Positions 15,542 through 24,145 of a stretch of DNA of 64,000 nucleotides are shown in pieces. Numbering within the stretch: the stretch's first letter is position 1; every line of letters begins with the position of its first letter. This DNA comes from Roseivirga sp. UBA6061 (GTDB lineage: Bacteria > Bacteroidota > Bacteroidia > Cytophagales > Cyclobacteriaceae): positions 4,151 through 68,150 of the forward strand of contig DIYF01000124.1 of the NCBI GenBank assembly GCA_002427745.1, read 5' to 3'. A program made the translations under genes and the position numbers. The notes beneath the pieces are model-generated. The model ran no database searches and was not told the DNA's origin. It worked only from the letters and a program-made list of their open reading frames with translations.

Positions 15542-16171
15542 ATGGTCATTTCAAGGTCGGATATCGACAGCTTTGAGAAAAGGTACAGAACCAATTTGAT
15601 CAATTGTCTTTCGGGATTTAAAAGTATCAACCTGATCGCTACAAGAAGCCATGAAGGCATTGCCAACCTGGGGCTCTATAGTCAGGTCATACACGTGGGC
15701 GCAAACCCGCCCCTGCAGGGCGTTCTGTTCAGACCAGCCGTTGTTCCGAGACATACCCTCGAGAATATTTACGCCACGCGTGAATTCACAATCAACCAGG
15801 TACATCGCAGCTTTTACGAAAAAGCCCACTGGACCAGTGCGCGCTGGGACGAAAACGAATTCAACAAGGTAGGCCTGACAGAAGAGTATACTGAAAACAA
15901 CCACGCTCCCTACGTGAAGGAAAGTGCAGTAAAAGCCCTTATGGCTTTTAAAGAGCGCCACGTAATACAGGCCAATCAGACAACCCTGCTGGTGGGTGAA
16001 ATCAAAGAGCTGATCATACAAGACGACCTTATCGCAGCTGATGGCTTTCTCGACCTGGAAAAAGCCGAAACCGTTACCGTTTCAGGCCTGGATAAGTATC
16101 ACACGACCCAGGCACTGTCGAGGCTGGAGTACGCCAAACCAGACAAGTTCCCCGAACCTTTGTCTGAATAG
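15542..16171 (+). CDS. Flavin reductase-like (FMN-binding split barrel) protein
   Basis: A 209-aa protein with the split-barrel flavin reductase pattern: N-L-G-L-Y-S-Q-V-I-H-V-G near residue 45, F-R-P in the next strand, and H-T-L-E-N-I-Y-A-T-R-E-F-T-I-N near residue 75, all characteristic of FMN-binding reductase-like domains. It starts 1 nt after the SDR stop and is the last gene of the pterin operon. It may supply reduced flavin or use a flavin with the pterin pathway. The C-terminal 70 residues match no motif I know. The family assignment is good; the reaction is not known. Confidence 0.75.
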   Translation: MVISRSDIDSFEKRYRTNLINCLSGFKSINLIATRSHEGIANLGLYSQVIHVGANPPLQGVLFRPAVVPRHTLENIYATREFTINQVHRSFYEKAHWTSARWDENEFNKVGLTEEYTENNHAPYVKESAVKALMAFKERHVIQANQTTLLVGEIKELIIQDDLIAADGFLDLEKAETVTVSGLDKYHTTQALSRLEYAKPDKFPEPLSE

Positions 16172-16314
16172 CCGTCAATAGATCACGGCAATCTCACAAA
16201 ACCTTCAAAGTTTTCCGAAGAGCGTCACAAGGAAGACCTCCTCTGATCGATGACCGGGACATATCCAGGCCAGTTGCGTTTCTTGATATAGTTGTTCACT
16301 CTTATCAAGAAGTT

Positions 16315-17100
16315 ATGTATTTAAAAGCTGCTGTCATCGCCTCATTTATTACCGGTTCGGCCATTCTCTTTACGATGCTACCGGGAAATCCGGAAGAGCT
16401 GATCATCCACAATCCTGAAAACCAGAACGCAGTGGTGATTGAGCTTTTCACATCACAAGGCTGTAGCAGTTGCCCATCAGCAGACAGGCTCTTAAGCGAG
16501 TTCATAGACCAGTCAAGTGACAGAGCTTTGCCTATCTACGGACTGTCCTTTCATGTGGACTACTGGAACCGACTGGGCTGGAGAGACCCTTTCAGCGATC
16601 GCGAGTTTACAGAGCGTCAATATACCTATGCCGCAAAATTCGGTAACCGGGGAGTCTATACGCCACAAATGATCGTCAATGGTAAAACAGAGTTTGTAGG
16701 TTCCAGTAAGCGACAGGCCTCGAGTGCCATTCGCACCGCACTTGCCAGTACACCCACCGTACAAATTGAGACTACTGAAGTATCAAAGCATAAAAACACC
16801 ATCAAACTCACCTACATGGCAGATCAGGCACCGCAAGGCAGCCTTGTAAACATTGCCCTGGTAGAGCGCGGTATATCAACAGAGGTGACGCGTGGCGAAA
16901 ACCGCGGTCGAAAACTCGAGCATGATAATGTAGTGAGAGATTTTAAACAGCAGCCGCTCACTAAGAACGGTAGCGTAGCGCTAAGCCTCCCGAAAGACAT
17001 TGACCTCTCAAAAAGCAGCGTAATATTCTATGCGCAGGAAAACAGCAGCTACAAAGTGCTGGGTGCCACCAAAGTGTCTCTTGATGCACTCACCCAATAA
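16315..17100 (+). CDS. DUF1223 thioredoxin-like protein
   Basis: A 261-aa protein starting with a hydrophobic export or anchor segment (residues about 3-22). The domain opens with V-V-I-E-L-F-T-S-Q-G-C-S-S-C-P-S-A-D, a DUF1223 hallmark: a thioredoxin-like C-x-x-C. The rest includes F-H-V-D-Y-W-N-R-L-G-W-R-D-P and G-V-Y-T-P-Q-M-I-V-N-G, also typical of the family. It is probably a periplasmic redox protein. It starts 143 nt after the pterin operon, so it may be separate from it. Its physiological partner is unknown. Confidence 0.85.
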   Translation: MYLKAAVIASFITGSAILFTMLPGNPEELIIHNPENQNAVVIELFTSQGCSSCPSADRLLSEFIDQSSDRALPIYGLSFHVDYWNRLGWRDPFSDREFTERQYTYAAKFGNRGVYTPQMIVNGKTEFVGSSKRQASSAIRTALASTPTVQIETTEVSKHKNTIKLTYMADQAPQGSLVNIALVERGISTEVTRGENRGRKLEHDNVVRDFKQQPLTKNGSVALSLPKDIDLSKSSVIFYAQENSSYKVLGATKVSLDALTQ

Positions 17101-17136
17101 TTAAAGAGTAGTATTTATCAACCAAAGCCTTTTTGC

Positions 17137-17152
17137 GTAGGTTTATACCTAC
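17137..17152. promoter_or_regulatory. Inverted repeat abutting a start codon
   Basis: GTAGGT (17137-17142) and ACCTAC (17147-17152) flank a 4-nt TTAT and end directly at the ATG at 17153. It could be an operator or an mRNA hairpin that limits translation initiation of the exonuclease gene. Confidence 0.4.
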
Positions 17153-18205
17153 ATGGCGAAGTCAAAACTGATCGAGTTTCACAAGGAAGGTATTTACTGC
17201 CCCAGGGCTGATGTATTTATTGATCCCTGGAAGCCACAGAAAAAAGCCATCATTACGCACGCTCATGCAGACCATGCCCGATGGGGAATGCAGTCGTACC
17301 TGGCTCACGAAGACTCTGCTGAAGTATTAAAGCTGAGACTGGGACAGGACATCCAACTGGAAACACTGCCCTATGGAGAAAACCGCTCTATTAACGGAGT
17401 GAATTTCAGCCTGCACCCTGCCGGCCATATCTATGGCTCTGCACAGGTGCGCGTAGCATACAAGGGTGAGGTCTGGGTAGTTTCCGGGGACTATAAAACT
17501 GAAAACGATGGTTTCTGCACGCCCTTTGAACCGGTAAAGTGTCATCATTTTGTAACGGAATCTACCTTTGGCATGCCTGTATACCAGTGGCAACCTCAAA
17601 AAACAGTTTTTGATGAGATCAACCGCTGGTGGAGGCAGAACCGGGAAGCAGGAAAGAACACAGTACTTTTTGGCTACTCTCTGGGCAAAGCACAGCGAAT
17701 CATTGACAATCTGGACCTGAGCATTGGTGAGGTTTTTCTTCATGGAGCCATTCGCAACACCAATGAAGCCCTGATTAAGAACGGAGCCCCCTTGCCCAGC
17801 CTCGAACTGGCCGACAATGACATTGATAAAAGCCGCTATAAGGGATGTATGATCGTGGCTCCGCCTTCTGCAGCCAACTCCAGCTGGATGAGAAAATTCC
17901 AGCCTTATGCCACGGGAGTCTGCTCAGGCTGGATGATGGTGAGAGGGGCCAAAAGACGCAGGGCGGCAGATCGTGGTTTTGTTCTCTCAGATCATGCTGA
18001 CTGGAATGGCCTGAATGAAGCCGTGGCGGCAACGGGCGCTGAAAACATTTATGTCACTCATGGCTACACTGCCGTATACAGTCGATGGCTGAATGAGCAG
18101 GGCTTCAATGCACAGGAAGTGCACACCTTGTTTGAAGGAGAATCACTGGACAGCAAGAAGGAAGAAAAACCTGATGCCGCTGAAGCCAGTCAACCCACAA
18201 CCTGA
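17153..18205 (+). CDS. Ligase-associated DNA exonuclease (metallo-beta-lactamase/beta-CASP type)
   Basis: A 350-aa metallo-beta-lactamase-fold nuclease. The metal site is seen as T-H-A-H-A-D-H-A-R-W-G (residues about 36-46), with V-S-G-D-Y-K-T-E-N-D (about 105-114) further on and S-D-H-A-D-W near residue 280. It matches the ligase-associated exonuclease family, whose genes normally sit beside an ATP-dependent DNA ligase and an Lhr-type helicase in a repair set. Neither partner is adjacent here; the flanks are DUF1223 and a pyrophosphatase. The last 25 residues are a charged, disordered-looking tail (K-K-E-E-K-P-D-A-A-E-A). Confidence 0.85.
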   Translation: MAKSKLIEFHKEGIYCPRADVFIDPWKPQKKAIITHAHADHARWGMQSYLAHEDSAEVLKLRLGQDIQLETLPYGENRSINGVNFSLHPAGHIYGSAQVRVAYKGEVWVVSGDYKTENDGFCTPFEPVKCHHFVTESTFGMPVYQWQPQKTVFDEINRWWRQNREAGKNTVLFGYSLGKAQRIIDNLDLSIGEVFLHGAIRNTNEALIKNGAPLPSLELADNDIDKSRYKGCMIVAPPSAANSSWMRKFQPYATGVCSGWMMVRGAKRRRAADRGFVLSDHADWNGLNEAVAATGAENIYVTHGYTAVYSRWLNEQGFNAQEVHTLFEGESLDSKKEEKPDAAEASQPTT

Positions 18206-18505
18206 AAAAGCTTTCCCGGGTTTATAATCGCCCGACCTGAGCAGGCCAACCACACAAAACCCAGTCAACCTAATGATTGTCAGACATTTCTCTCTCGACA
18301 ACAGCTTCATCTCACCCCAGACACCAACCTGACCCTTGAATAAACAGGAGGAAAACCCAAGGCTGTAGTGACAGGAACTTTCAACGGCTGTGAGCCATGT
18401 CATTTTCCATGAAAACGAATGCTTTTTTTAGATTCAACCTTCTTTCGTTTTTTAGGAGGCTTCTCTTATCTTTGCACGTCATTTTTAAAAACGATAAATA
18501 GAAAT
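18206..18505. other. Intergenic region carrying the hppA promoter
   Basis: No gene is visible in the first 250 bases. The right end holds the promoter annotated separately. Confidence 0.5.
18443..18474 (+). promoter_or_regulatory. Bacteroidota-type promoter of hppA
   Basis: A perfect -7 box TATCTTTG (18467-18474) is preceded at the expected distance by a weaker TTTCG (18443-18447), close to the -33 TTTG element. Transcription would start near 18481, about 25 nt before the ATG at 18506. Confidence 0.6.
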
Positions 18506-20755
18506 ATGTCTTATCTGATTTATGCAGTCCCGGTTCTCGGGATCATCGGCTTGTTAGTAATGATTGTGAAAGCACAATGGGTTAACAAGCAAAACGCAGG
18601 AGACGAAAAAATGCAAAACCTTGCTAATTACATTCGAGAAGGCGCCTTGGCCTTCCTGAGTGCTGAGTATAGAGTACTTGCCATCTTCGTTGTTGTTGCC
18701 GGAATTTTATTAGGAGTTGTCTCCACTTTAGTAGAAACCACACACTGGTTTATCGTAGTGGCTTTTGTGATTGGTGCCATTTTCTCAGCGCTGGCCGGAA
18801 ACATTGGTATGCGTATCGCTACTGCGGCTAACGTAAGAACTACCCAGGCTGCCCGTACAAGCCTTCCAGAAGCACTGAAAGTATCTTTTACCGGTGGTAC
18901 GGTAATGGGACTGGGAGTGGCCGGCCTGGCTGTTTTCGGACTTAGTGTTCTATTTATCGCATTGTTCCAGTTCTTTATGAAGGGTGATTTTGCTAACGGT
19001 GGCGTTAGTGAAATGACTGTGGTATTGGAAGCCCTGGCAGGTTTCTCTCTGGGGGCAGAATCTATTGCTCTCTTCGCCCGTGTAGGTGGTGGTATTTATA
19101 CCAAAGCAGCTGACGTAGGAGCTGACCTCGTAGGTAAAGTAGAAGCAGGTATTCCTGAGGATGACCCAAGAAACCCCGCTACTATTGCAGATAACGTAGG
19201 TGATAACGTAGGTGATGTAGCCGGTATGGGTGCCGACCTGTTTGGTTCTTATGTTGCTACTGTACTGGCTTCTATGGTGCTCGGTAACTATGTAATCAGC
19301 GACATGGGAGGTTCTATTGAAGGAGATCAATTCAACGGAATTGGCCCTATTCTCTTACCATTGGTGATAGCCGGAGCGGGAATTATCTTCTCTATCCTCG
19401 GTACGCTGTTTATCAAAATCAGCAGCAATGACGCTAAAGAAGCTCAGGTACAGGCCGCCCTTAACCGCGGTAACTGGGGTTCTATCATTCTGACAGCGGT
19501 AGCCTGCTACTTCCTGATCGACATTATGTTGCCAGAAACCATGACCATGAAACTCTTCGGAGAAGGTGCTGTTGAAATCACTTCAATGAGCGTATTTGGT
19601 GCGGTACTGGTAGGTCTCTTCGTAGGAGGAGCTATTTCTTACTTTACAGAATTTTACACCGGCCTGGGTAAAAAGCCGGTAATGAATATTATTCAAAACT
19701 CTTCTACCGGTGCTGCCACCAACATCATTGCTGGTCTGGCAACTGGTATGAAGTCTACCTTCGCTCCGATCATCCTTTTTGCAGGCGCAATCTGGGGTGC
19801 TTATGAGCTGGCCGGTTTCTACGGTGTAGGTATTGCTGCTTCTGCCATGATGGCTACAACAGCCATGCAGCTGGCAATTGATGCCTTCGGTCCTATTGCA
19901 GATAACGCGGGTGGTATCGCTGAAATGAGTGAGCTTCCTGAAGAAGTAAGAGAAAGAACGGATATCCTCGATTCTGTAGGTAACACCACTGCCGCTATCG
20001 GTAAAGGTTTTGCCATTGCTTCTGCTGCCCTGACTGCCCTGGCACTCTTCGCAGCTTATGTGACTTTTACAGGTATTGACGGTATCAACATCTTCAAAGC
20101 CGATGTACTCGCTGCCCTGTTTATTGGTGGTATGGTACCGGTTATCTTCTCTGCCCTGGCCATGGAGTCAGTAGGTAAAGCAGCCATGGAAATGGTAAAA
20201 GAGGTAAGAAGACAGTTCAAGGAAATTCCTGGTATCATGGAAGGTACTGCTACTCCTGAGTACGGTAAGTGTGTGGATATTTCTACCAAAGCAGCCATTC
20301 GTGAAATGATGCTCCCTGGTGCTATTACCATCATATTCCCTATCATTATAGGTTTTGCCATGGGTGCTGAGCCATTAGGTTCTTACATGGCAGGTGTGGC
20401 TGTATCAGGTGTGCTTTGGGCTATCTTCCAAAACAATGCCGGTGGTGCCTGGGATAATGCCAAGAAATCTTTCGAGGCTGGTGTAGAGATCGATGGTGAA
20501 ATGACTTACAAAGGTTCTGAAGCTCACAAAGCAGCTGTGACTGGAGACACCGTAGGTGATCCATTCAAAGATACTTCTGGTCCTTCTATGAACATCCTGA
20601 TCAAACTGACTTGTCTGGTAGGATTGGTGATTGCTCCTATTTTGGGTGGACACGGCAGCGAAACTGCTGATGATGCCAAAGTAGAGAACGTAAAAGAGAT
20701 CACAGTAGAGCCAATAGAAGAGGCTATTACTGAATTAGCAAATACAGCTGATTAA
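18506..20755 (+). CDS. hppA: Membrane-bound ion-pumping pyrophosphatase
   Basis: A 749-aa integral membrane enzyme that couples pyrophosphate hydrolysis to H+ or Na+ export, with about 16 helices. The hydrolytic site is clear: [11 protein letters not shown] and [19 protein letters not shown]. The motif [15 protein letters not shown] has Ala where K+-independent enzymes carry Lys, so it should be K+-dependent. Ion choice cannot be settled from this reading. The frame extends upstream to 18419, but that stretch contains the promoter -7 box, so M-S-Y-L-I-Y at 18506 is the start. The C-terminus is a short acidic tail. Confidence 0.95.
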   Translation: MSYLIYAVPVLGIIGLLVMIVKAQWVNKQNAGDEKMQNLANYIREGALAFLSAEYRVLAIFVVVAGILLGVVSTLVETTHWFIVVAFVIGAIFSALAGNIGMRIATAANVRTTQAARTSLPEALKVSFTGGTVMGLGVAGLAVFGLSVLFIALFQFFMKGDFANGGVSEMTVVLEALAGFSLGAESIALFARVGGGIYTKAADVGADLVGKVEAGIPEDDPRNPATIADNVGDNVGDVAGMGADLFGSYVATVLASMVLGNYVISDMGGSIEGDQFNGIGPILLPLVIAGAGIIFSILGTLFIKISSNDAKEAQVQAALNRGNWGSIILTAVACYFLIDIMLPETMTMKLFGEGAVEITSMSVFGAVLVGLFVGGAISYFTEFYTGLGKKPVMNIIQNSSTGAATNIIAGLATGMKSTFAPIILFAGAIWGAYELAGFYGVGIAASAMMATTAMQLAIDAFGPIADNAGGIAEMSELPEEVRERTDILDSVGNTTAAIGKGFAIASAALTALALFAAYVTFTGIDGINIFKADVLAALFIGGMVPVIFSALAMESVGKAAMEMVKEVRRQFKEIPGIMEGTATPEYGKCVDISTKAAIREMMLPGAITIIFPIIIGFAMGAEPLGSYMAGVAVSGVLWAIFQNNAGGAWDNAKKSFEAGVEIDGEMTYKGSEAHKAAVTGDTVGDPFKDTSGPSMNILIKLTCLVGLVIAPILGGHGSETADDAKVENVKEITVEPIEEAITELANTAD

Positions 20756-20774
20756 TCAGCTTTTTATAAAATGA

Positions 20775-20810
20775 AAAAAGGCCGTCATTTGAAAATGACG
20801 GCCTTTTTTT
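20775..20810 (+). terminator. Rho-independent terminator of hppA
   Basis: GGCCGTCATTT (20780-20790) pairs with AAATGACGGCC (20793-20803), preceded by an A-run and followed by seven Ts. It lies 24 nt after the hppA stop. Confidence 0.92.
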
Positions 20811-20897
20811 GTACCCTAAGGCAACCTTTTAATCTCTAAACCCATCCCCTAAGCAACCTAACTACTTGAAAAGAGTACGAATAACCGAAACCAGAAA

Positions 20898-22016
20898 ATG
20901 AGCCATCAACAGATCGTTTCTTTCCTTTTATTGACAGGTATATCACAAGGAGTGACACTGGCCATTGTTTTGCTCACATCTAAGAGACATCGAAAGCTAT
21001 CTAACACTCTGCTAGCCGTGTTTCTATTAAGCTACTCCTTTAAACTTCTCCTTAATACACCCTACAGTCCGTCCATTGGCATGGGGAATTATCTGGTTTC
21101 TGTCCTGCTTCTGGGCCCGTCCTTTTTCCTGTATATCCGGAGTGTTGTGCGTCCAAAATTTGTTTTGCGCACAAGACACCTGTGGCACCTTGTTCCCGCC
21201 ATTACCTATCTGCTGCTCATCAACATCTTAACCACCACCTACTCCATTACGTCTTATGAGCAAATATTTAGTAATGACTCATTACTAGGCATCACCTCGC
21301 TGTTTCAGGTCGGAGTAGCCATTCAGGCAATGATCTATGTTGTCTTTGCCGCCCTGGAGATGAAGCACTACCGGAACTGGGTAAGCAACCACCACTCGGA
21401 CTTAAAGCACATTAACCTCAACTGGCTTCGCTGGCTCACTTATTCATTTCTGGCGGTAACTATTATTTGGTGGATAGCCGGATACGCGGATATTGCTTAC
21501 CTGATCCATTGGTTTGGAGAACCCTCTATGCAGGTAGCCTATTTCTTTTGGGCAGCCATGTCGGTGGTAGTATTGGTAATCGGCTACTACGGCCTGTTCC
21601 GACCTGAGATCTTTATTGACAGAGAATCAGAGCCTGCGCCTGCTTCCGCCAACCCTAAAAGACTAAACGAAACGGAGCTCAGTCTTTACACTGAAAAACT
21701 GCTGGACCTTATGGAAAGAGAAAAGCCTTATCTCGACCCCAAGCTCAAGCTATCTGATCTGGCCACTATGATGTCTGTAAACACAGGCATTCTTTCCCTC
21801 ATCATCAATCAGGGGGCCGGAAAGAACTTTAACGATTTTGTCAATGAGTACCGGGTCACCGAATTTAAGTCCAGGGTGAAATCCGGGGACCACCAAAACT
21901 TCACCCTCCTGGCCATTGCCCTGGACTCTGGTTTTAACTCCAAGTCTTCCTTCAATGCGATTTTCAAAAAACTGACAGGCGTCACGCCTAATCAATTCAG
22001 AAATCAGTTTTCCTGA
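20898..22016 (+). CDS. Membrane-anchored AraC-family transcriptional regulator
   Basis: A 372-aa protein with six or seven predicted membrane helices in residues 1-235 (for example V-S-F-L-L-L-T-G-I-S and L-L-L-I-N-I-L), followed by a cytoplasmic AraC/XylS helix-turn-helix domain in the last 100 residues. The second HTH shows L-L-A-I-A-L-D-S-G-F-N-S-K-S-S-F-N-A-I-F-K-K, and the end has the conserved G-V-T-P-N-Q-F-R. Such membrane-bound regulators are common in Bacteroidota. A same-strand serine hydrolase gene follows 72 nt later and is the likely target. An inverted repeat (CCGAAAT, 4 nt, ATTTCGG at 22031-22048) lies between them. Confidence 0.87.
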   Translation: MSHQQIVSFLLLTGISQGVTLAIVLLTSKRHRKLSNTLLAVFLLSYSFKLLLNTPYSPSIGMGNYLVSVLLLGPSFFLYIRSVVRPKFVLRTRHLWHLVPAITYLLLINILTTTYSITSYEQIFSNDSLLGITSLFQVGVAIQAMIYVVFAALEMKHYRNWVSNHHSDLKHINLNWLRWLTYSFLAVTIIWWIAGYADIAYLIHWFGEPSMQVAYFFWAAMSVVVLVIGYYGLFRPEIFIDRESEPAPASANPKRLNETELSLYTEKLLDLMEREKPYLDPKLKLSDLATMMSVNTGILSLIINQGAGKNFNDFVNEYRVTEFKSRVKSGDHQNFTLLAIALDSGFNSKSSFNAIFKKLTGVTPNQFRNQFS

Positions 22017-22088
22017 GCAATTCAATTGTACCGAAATCATTATTTCGGACGATCAGTCCTGCTGAAAACCACAGCTTTGGGTAAAAAC

Positions 22089-23204
22089 ATGAAAAAGGTT
22101 TTACTCATAGCCACATTGATTCTCACAGTGCACGAGATTAGTGCCCAGGAAGATTATCTCAATCCCCCACAGCTGAATGACGGCTGGGAAACACAATCAG
22201 CCGCAGATGCCGGCATGAACACCGGACTTCTTAAAACGCTCTCTGATAAAATAGACAGTGGCCACTACAAAAACATTCACAGTGTATTAATCATCAAGGA
22301 CGGTAAGCTTCTGATGGAGAAATACAGTGGTGGATTTGACCGGGACAGAATTCATTCGTTGAGATCTATTTCAAAGTTTCTCACCTCTACCCTCTTGGGC
22401 ATTGCCATAGACAAAGGCCACATTGCATCAAAGGAAGAGCCTGTCTTCGATTTTTTACCCCAGTACCAGGATCTTAAGACAGAGGCTAAAAACAAAATCC
22501 TCCTGAAACACCTGGTCACGATGTCAGCAGGACTTGAGTGGCAGGAATCCAATGTACCTTATGGTACTGATGAGAATGACGAAACACAGATGTACCGCAA
22601 TGGCGAATGGGTAAGGTACACCCTGTCCAAGCCTGTGGTCTCTGAGCCCGGAATCAAATTTGAATATAGCGGAGGCCTGGCTAACACCACTGCCGCTGTG
22701 CTGGAAGAAGCCCTCCCCATACCAGGCCTGGACTTCGCAAAAAAGCACCTCTTCTCCCCACTTGGCATCAGCGACCTGACCTGGAGAACCCACAAGCAAA
22801 ACAACTGGCTGAATGCCGCAGCCGGAGCGAGTATGAAGCCCAGAGACCTCGCCAAAGTTGGTCAGATGTATCTCAATGGCGGCACCTGGAAAGGCAAAAG
22901 GATACTTAGCAAAGAATGGGTGGTACAGGCAGGCTCTCCCCAGGTAGGAGGCGGACAGATAGGCCCCTTTACACTCTCCTACGGTTATACAGCCCTGGTA
23001 ATAGAAAAAGGGCCATCGTTTATGCCCTCACTGAAAGGCTATGCTGCCACAGGTAACGGAGGACAAATTCTATGGATACTCCCCAATGAAAAGGCTGTAG
23101 TAGTCATGACAGGGGGAAACTATAACAATGAACTCTCCCAGACACAACCTATGGACATGATGATCCGCTATATCTATCCCGCTATGACTCACCGGAACAA
23201 CTAG
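22089..23204 (+). CDS. Secreted serine hydrolase of the beta-lactamase/DD-peptidase fold
   Basis: A 371-aa class C beta-lactamase-related hydrolase with a Sec signal (M-K-K-V-L-L-I-A-T-L to I-S-A-Q). The nucleophile motif is S93-I-S-K96, the second motif is Y-S-G in F-E-Y-S-G-G, and the third region is G-N-G-G-Q-I-L near residue 325. Substrate is unknown: such proteins may act on esters, D-amino-acid peptides or peptidoglycan fragments. The upstream extension to 22026 was rejected because it would bury the signal peptide. Two further hydrolases of this fold occur at 47059 and 52592. Confidence 0.82.
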   Translation: MKKVLLIATLILTVHEISAQEDYLNPPQLNDGWETQSAADAGMNTGLLKTLSDKIDSGHYKNIHSVLIIKDGKLLMEKYSGGFDRDRIHSLRSISKFLTSTLLGIAIDKGHIASKEEPVFDFLPQYQDLKTEAKNKILLKHLVTMSAGLEWQESNVPYGTDENDETQMYRNGEWVRYTLSKPVVSEPGIKFEYSGGLANTTAAVLEEALPIPGLDFAKKHLFSPLGISDLTWRTHKQNNWLNAAAGASMKPRDLAKVGQMYLNGGTWKGKRILSKEWVVQAGSPQVGGGQIGPFTLSYGYTALVIEKGPSFMPSLKGYAATGNGGQILWILPNEKAVVVMTGGNYNNELSQTQPMDMMIRYIYPAMTHRNN

Positions 23205-23238
23205 AGCAAGAAACACAAAAGGGTACCTGTAAACAGAA

Positions 23239-23369
23239 AGCGGCTGTCTTAAAAGTTAAAGAAACCGTCATCACGAATGAAATGAAGTGATCTCAACCTC
23301 ATTTACGGGTAACATGAAGAGATTGCTTCACTTCGTTCGCAATGACCTATCACTTTTAAGACAGCCGCT
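23239..23369. repeat. REP/MITE-like palindromic element (131 bp)
   Basis: An 18-bp perfect terminal inverted repeat (AGCGGCTGTCTTAAAAGT, 23239-23256; mirrored at 23352-23369) encloses a second imperfect inverted repeat of about 28 bp whose arms resemble the GTCATTGCGAACGAAGTGAAG sequence that I recall as widely dispersed in Bacteroidota genomes. The whole element could fold as one long hairpin. It lies between convergent genes, so it may also act as a terminator. There is no coding sequence inside. Confidence 0.7.
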
Positions 23370-23392
23370 CGGTTATATTATCCGGGCAGCCC

Positions 23393-23983
23393 TTAAAAGA
23401 AACTCCCCAGTGTCTGCGACTGTGTAATGGTGCTATTCTCATTGGAGGCATAGAAGCCTTCGAAATTCAACACCTCTCCATTGCTCCATACAGAAGCCTG
23501 GGCCTGATTACCCCTTATCCGGATATTGATAGTAGCCACACCATTCAGGTAGGGTGTAAAAAACTGAATGCGTGTGTTATGGGATTTACCCTCACCCAGA
23601 TCTTTGGTATCAAAACGTCTGATTTTCCCTTCGTAGGTTACACCACCCAGCCCGTTGCGGCCGGCTCCGGCATTCAAACCATACTGCACAATCAAATCGT
23701 CTCCATCAATTCTGATAAAGTTAATCTGATTAGCCACATTAATCGGAATCGTATTCTTTCCACTGATTCGTTCGGCTTGTAATACAAAATCTCTGCTTTC
23801 CAGCAAACCACTTGCCTCCTGCTTCTGCAGTTCAAACAGTTCCAGTCGTTCTTTCTTCCTTTGCTTTCTAAGTTCCTTCCCTTCCAGTTTCTCTGCAGTC
23901 TTCTCTACTGCGGTATCTTCCTGGGCCATGGCTGCGGTTGCTACAAACATCACCGCCACCAACATCATCATATACTTCCTCAT
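23393..23983 (-). CDS. DUF4251 exported protein
   Basis: A 196-aa protein with a Sec signal (residues 1-20, ending A-M-A-Q), a basic coiled linker (residues 28-55, rich in K, R and E), then a beta-rich DUF4251 domain. Recognisable parts include D-F-V-L-Q-A-E-R-I, I-N-F-I-R-I-D-G-D-D-L-I-V-Q-Y-G and G-G-V-T-Y-E-G-K-I. The family is common in Bacteroidota and has no known biochemical role. It is probably periplasmic or attached to the outer membrane. It is transcribed alone and convergent with the serine hydrolase, across the palindromic element. Confidence 0.85.
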   Translation of the reverse strand: MRKYMMMLVAVMFVATAAMAQEDTAVEKTAEKLEGKELRKQRKKERLELFELQKQEASGLLESRDFVLQAERISGKNTIPINVANQINFIRIDGDDLIVQYGLNAGAGRNGLGGVTYEGKIRRFDTKDLGEGKSHNTRIQFFTPYLNGVATINIRIRGNQAQASVWSNGEVLNFEGFYASNENSTITQSQTLGSFF

Positions 23984-24145
23984 GACCTTTGTTATTTAAA
24001 TGAAACATGTTAAAAATGTCAATCGACATCCTTCCTGACCATGCTTGTACAACAAGCGTACCTAAAAGCTTCTTCTAAAAAGAAAGTCGCTGACCTTTGT
24101 AAGATCAACGACCAAAATTTCATGTTCGTACATTGGTTAAAATGA

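Noticed and set aside
15551..16021. Minus-strand frame over the flavin reductase-like gene
   Set aside because: Antisense shadow in a well-supported operon of overlapping or adjacent genes.
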